From Methylorubrum sp. B1-46 (GTDB lineage: Bacteria; Pseudomonadota; Alphaproteobacteria; Rhizobiales; Beijerinckiaceae): a stretch of DNA of 64,000 bases. The DNA lies in contig NZ_CP088247.1 in the NCBI RefSeq assembly GCF_021117295.1, forward strand, positions 1,389,501 through 1,453,500, read 5' to 3'. Shown piece by piece: positions 55,001-61,000 of this stretch. The notes beneath the pieces were generated by a model that saw nothing but the letters and a program-made list of their open reading frames with translations, did no database searches and had not been told where the DNA came from. A program made the translations under genes and the position numbers. Every line of letters begins with the position of its first letter. Positions within the stretch are counted from its first letter, which is position 1.

Positions 55001-58000
55001 GTAGCGCACCTTGATGACGCCAGCCCCGGCCTGCGTGCTCGGCACCGAGAAGCTGAAGGTGACGAAGTCCGCGTTGCTGGCGCCGAAATCGGCGTAGCCG
55101 CCCGGCACGCCATCGGTGTTGCTGGTGTTCCCGTCGAGGCCCACCGCGCCCGGACGCAGGCCGTTCACGTAGCCCGTGCCGGTCGCGTTGGGTTCGGGGT
55201 TGGCGGCGCTGCGGATCTGGATCTGCGCGGCCGAGCCCGTCGCCACGGTGACGGCGGTGCCGTCGCCCGGCGTGGTGTCCTCCGCCTGGATCGTCATCAG
55301 GGAGACGAGCCCGGTCGGGCCGGGATTCTGTCCGGGGGTGAAGCTCGCGGTCGTGGAGGCGCGGTTGAGCGCATCGTCCGTGACTTCGACCGTCGCGATC
55401 ACCGGACCGGTCAAGGTTCCGACGTTGGCGGTGAAGCGGTTCTGCGGGTCGAGCGTGACGGTCTGGCTCGGACCGCCGTTGAACGAGACGCGCACCGCGG
55501 TGATGTCGCTGTCGAGCCCGTTGAGCTGGAAGACGGCGGCCGCCGGGTTGCTGACATTGACGGCGACGAGCGCGAGGTTGCCGCCCTCGTCCGCCGTGAG
55601 GTCCTGCGTCACGCCGCCGGGGGCGGGCGTCAGCAGGATGAGCTGGCTCGCCCCCGTGCCGCGATTCAGCGTCATCAGGTAGAGCTGGCCGGTGACCGGG
55701 TTCTCGATGATGTCGAGCGGATCGATGTAGTTGTTGATCACCGAACCATCGGGCCGCCGCAGCACGTCGTCGCCGATGATCTTGCCGCTCGCATCGACCC
55801 GGATGGCGCGGACGTTGTCGCCGGTCGAGAACTGCGCGAACAGCACCGCACCCTTGAGATTCGTGCCGAAAGCGCTGCCCTTGTACTCGATCGCACCGTT
55901 GGGAGACTGATTGCGGCCGAGGCTGTAGGCGCCGTCGAGGTCGTAGTTCAGGTCGGGCCGGACGCCGGCGTCGTAGCCGTCGGTGTTCGGGTTGCCGTCC
56001 TTGCGGTCGGTCACCTCGTTCTTGTCGACGCCAGACGTCGGGTTGCCGCCGTTGAGGATGTACTCGTCGCGCAGGATGTTGGGGTGACCGTAATATTTAC
56101 CCTGCTCGACGGTGAAGAAGTAGTCATCCTGGGTCGGCGAGTTGACGATGATCTGGCTTCCGGGCTGCGTCGGGTCGTCGAAGGTCTTGCCGCCCGACGC
56201 CGTGCCGTTCGTCGGCATGTAGAGGTGGCCGTTGGAGTGCCAGACGAGGTCGTAGGCGTTGCGGATGCCGGTGGCGAAGATCTTGAGGACGGCATCCGCC
56301 GCATACGGGTTGTAGAAGCCCGGATAGGTGCCGTCGCTGTTGAAGCTTGAGAGCGGGTTCTGCGTGGTCGGAACCGTCACCGGCTCCGTGCGCACGTCGA
56401 AGCCGCCGGTCGGCGCCTTGCGGGTCGGGTCGATCTCGAGGACGGCCGCGTTGAGCAGCCGCTCGGGCCGGTTGCCCCAGGCGCCGTCGGGCGCGCCCGC
56501 GGCGGAGTTCGAGCCCTGGGACAGGTAGAGGAGGTAGGCCGGCTCGCCGGCCTGTCCCGCATCGGGGTTGGCGCGGAACTCCAGGCTGTTGGTGACGTGG
56601 TCACCGCCCGAGCGCGGCAGACCGGTGAGGTAGGTCTCGGCGGTGGCACCCGTGAACGAGCCGTTCTGCCCGAGCGTGATCTTGCTCACCCGGCCGGAAA
56701 ATTCCGGCGTGTCGAACGCCTTGTTCTCGCGCGGGATCGGATAGTTGTCGCTGATCCAGATCGTGTTCGGATCGGTCGGATCGAAGGTGAGCCCGATAAT
56801 GCCGCGCCGATCCGCGCCCGATTGCAGGTAGTCGAGAACGAGGCTCTCCTTGGAGGCCTTGTTGATCGAGCCGTCAGAATTGACGCTCCAGCGGAAGATC
56901 TCGCCCATGATGGTGGCGACGTAGAGTTTTCCGTCGGGGCCGAACTCGATCGAGGTGAAGCCCCCGGCGCCGTCGACGAAGCCGTTGAGGAGCGTCGAAG
57001 TCGTGAAGGCGACCTCGCGTGCCACCTCAGTCGGCGCCACGCCCGTCACGAAGGTCGTCGTAAGGTCCTGCATCTGACGGATGGCGGCCGCGGCATCCGT
57101 GATGCTGCCGAGGTCGAGCACATCCTCGACCTTGAGCGTGTAGCTGGTGTTCGCCTTCAGCGCCTGCAGCGGACGGATCGTCAGCGAGTCGGCGCCGCCG
57201 GAGATCTGCACGTTGATCGCGACCTCCTGGCCGGTCAGCGTTTCGACGAGTTTGATTCCCTCGACATGGGCGATGTTCGGGCCGCGGTGGTTCGGCGCCT
57301 GCACGTTGACGCCGACGACGAAGCTCGACAGCGGGTTGATGCCGGTCGGCAGTTGCCCGTTCTCGCCGAGCGCGATCGAGACCTGATCGTTGAGGTAGGC
57401 GGCGCGCGGCGCGGCGAAGGTCGAGTAGTCGAGGTCCGCCGTCCGTGTGTCGGTCGGCGTCAGGTCGGGCAGGCGGTCGATCTCGAGATACTGGATCTCG
57501 GTGTTGGTGCCGCCGATGGAGTCGACCGTCAGCCGCCCGTCCGTCACCTGCACGATGCCAGTGACCAGCGTCGAGCGGAAGCCGCCGCCGTTCTGCGAGT
57601 TGTCGAGCGGGTTGGCCGGCACCCAGGAGGGCATGAAGCGCTTGCCCTCGACATTGATCGCATAGGTGCTGTCGAACGCACCCGCGGTGTCGCCGATCGA
57701 GAGCTTGACTTGGTAGGTCCCGTTGGCAAGCGCCATCTCCCAGGCCCGCGCGCCGGCCGCACCGGCACCCGGGAACTCGAAATGCGCGTAGGTCTTCTGG
57801 AGATTGGACGCGCCCGTGACCGTGTTCTTGTACCAGTGGGCGTTGGCGGGCTGCGCGGCCGCGATGGTGCCGTTGGCCGTGCCGTCGACGACGCTCGCCT
57901 CCGTCACCCAGCCGTAGCTGAAGCCATTGCCGCGATCGCCGTAGGCGGCACCCGTGTCGGCGAGATAGCCGGCGGGCGTGACGTAGCCGGCGGGCAGGCC

Positions 58001-61000
58001 CTGCGTGGTCTGGCCCGGAGCCGGCTCGAAGTTGATCTTGACGACCTCCTGGAACAGTTCGCGGCCGCGCGGATCGACCGGAGCACCGTCGCGGCTGATC
58101 GTGACGCTGTCGATATTGGGGCCGTTGGCGACCGTGTTGGCGATCGTCACCGTGTTGGCGCCGGCCGCGAGATCGATCTCGACGGTCGCCGTCTTCCAGT
58201 TGTCCCAGCCGTTCACGTCGGTGCCGGGGAACGAGAGCGTCTTGGTGACGCCGTTCACCGTGACCGTCATCGGACGGTCGCCCTGCGGGTTGCCGCCGTT
58301 CGAGTAGCGGAACGCGAAGGTGTAGGTGCCGGCCTGCGGGGTCGTCAGGTTGAACGAGGCCGCGTCACCGATCTGCGCCCCCATATCGAGGTAGCCGGTG
58401 CCGGTGAAGCCGTCCCACAACCCGTCGCCGTTGACGTCGCGCAGGAGCGGGAGGGTCGGCTCCTTGTTGGCGAGTGTCCGCGCCTGGGTGATCGCATTGC
58501 CGGTCCCGGTCGTATCGATCGGCGTGAAGGTCTCGGCCTCGATCGTGAGCTGGAACGGCTGCGGCTGGCTCGGCCCGCTTCCCTGATGGACGAAGCGGAT
58601 CTCGTCGATGTTCGGCCCGGCCAGGGCTCCGGCCGGGATCGCCAGCGCGATCGTGTTCGCGCCGGCCTTCAAGGTCAGCTCGACCGTCTTCTCGACCCAG
58701 GACTCCCATCCGGACGCGGTCGTGCCGGTGCCGATCACCGGACCGGGCACGAAGTCGACCGAGAGCGCCGTACCACCGTTGAGCCGCAGGTCGAGCGGCC
58801 GGTTGGCCGCGCCGCCGTTGGCGTAGCGGAACGTGACGAGGTAGGTCCCGGCCGCGGGCGCATCGACGTTCACCGTGATGGCGTCGCCCGCATTGGCGCC
58901 GAAATCCATGTAGGCGCCGCCGACCGCGCCGACCCGGTAATTGCCGGTCGCATCCGGATGGGCCGCGTCCACCACGCGGGTGAAGTCGGCGTTGGTGGGC
59001 ACACCGGTATCCTGCACCGTGACCCGCGTGGCGTCCTCGGCCTGGATCGTGAAGGGCGCCACCGTCACGGTGCCCCCGATCACGATCGACATCGAGGAGG
59101 AGGCGACGTTGCCGGCGCCGTCGGTGACGTAGACCCGCGCCGTGTAGGAGCCCGCCGCGAGGCCGGAGCCGTCCGCGACGAAGTCGCCGTCCGCGTCCGG
59201 CCGGACGAGCGTCCGGGTGACGCCGTTGTCGAAGCTGATCTCGGTCTTGACGATATCCGCGTCGACGCCCGCGATCTTGAAGTTGATCGATTCCTTTGCC
59301 GCCCCGGTCAGCTCGCCGATCGGGCCGGAGAGGAAGAGCGGGATGTCGTCGGCGTCGGCCGAGACGTCGGCCGGCGCCTGCGGCTTGCTGATCGTCAGGC
59401 TGTCGATGTTGGGGCCGTTGACGCGCCCGGCAGGGATCGCGAGCGAGAGGGTGTTCGCCCCCGCCGCGAGGGTGACCGTCACCGTCTTGGTGGCCCAGAC
59501 GTTGAAGCCGTCGACCGCGGGTGTCGTGCCGCTCGCCGGCGCTCCGGTGTTCGCGAACTCGACCAGGGTCGCGGGCCCGGTGCCGACCGCGAGGTCGAGG
59601 GCGCGGGCGTCGCCGGAGGCGTAGCGGATGGCCAGTTCGTAGGTGCCGGCCTGTGCCACCGTCACCACGAAGCTGGCCCGGTCCCCGGCATCGTTGCCGA
59701 AGTCGAGGTAACCGGTTCCGGTGTAGCCGGCCCGCAGGCCGAACTGGTCGAGTACCTTCGTGCCGCCGGGGGTTTCCGGGTTGGCCGTAGTCGTACGCAG
59801 CAGCGTCGAGTTGGCGTCGGCCGCCTGCGTCAGGGTGACGGACGCCGCCTCGCCCTGGATCACGATGGGCTCGAACGGCTGCGGCGTTCCAGGCTGCTCG
59901 ACCGTGACCGTGAAGGCCACGGGGGCCGAGGCGAGTTCGCCGTCGCTGGCGAGGACCTCGATCGCGTAGGCGCCGGGCGCCACGTTCGGGGCGACCCGCA
60001 GGACGCTGCCGTCGAGGACGATACCGGTCGGCAGGGCGCCGCCGCCCGCGAGACGGACGAACAGCGTCGCGGCATCGCCCGCATCGGGGTCGGCGGCCGT
60101 GAGCACCGCGAGGTTGACCTCGCCACCGGCGTCGCTCTGGAAGACCTGGGCCGCGATGGTGCCGGACAGCGTCGGCGCCTCGTTCACATCCGTGACCGAG
60201 AGCGTGACCTGTGCGGTCGTCGCCGCGCCGCGGGCATCGGTTGCCACGACGCTGATGGTGGTCCCGTTATCCGTCTCGTGGTTGAGCGCCGCGCCGGCGG
60301 CCAGACGCAGCTCGGTCTGGCCGGTCTCGGTGTTGCGGACCACGACGAAGCGCGGATCCGACACCGTGAAGCTGACGGCATCGCCCTCCGCATCGGTGGC
60401 CGCGAGCAGGCCGACGAGGGCGCCCACGGCGTTCTCGGCCACCGCGCCCGTGAGCGTGATGCCGGTGGGCGCGGCGTTCGGCGCCTCGACGCGCTCGAAG
60501 GTGAAGCGGTCGAAGCGCAGGGACTCGCCCCCGATCGCCTGGCCATTGAGCGTCATGACGCTCCCGGCCTCGACGCGGACGATCGTGTCGAAGGTGATCG
60601 CCTTGAGGTTGCCCGCGTTCGCGGCCGTCCCGCGCAGCGCCAGCGGGTTGACGAAGCTGCCCGGACCCGCGTCGTTGAGGACGACGCTCGAGGTTCCGCC
60701 GATCCGGAGTTGGGTGCCATCGACCGACAGCGAGAAGGTGCTGGCGCCGTCCGTCTCGTCGAAGACGTAGGCGGTGACGCGGTAATAGCCGTCGGCGAGG
60801 CCGTTGGCCGCGAGGTTGGTCGAGACCGATCCGGCATCGCCCTGATTGAGCAGGATCAGTCGGCTGCCGGAGGCGGCGGTGGCGCCGGTGGCGAAGAAGC
60901 CGTCGGCGGTCGAGAGCCCCGTGAGGGCCTCGGCCTCGACCGAGACGACGTTGCCCGCGGCCGACGCCTCGACGACGAAGGTCAGGGTGAGCGTGTCGGA

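Noticed and set aside
51617..56350. Further plus-strand frames of 600-700 codons opposite the giant gene
   Set aside because: Same antisense effect; no motifs, no credible ribosome sites, and valine/arginine/aspartate-heavy composition.
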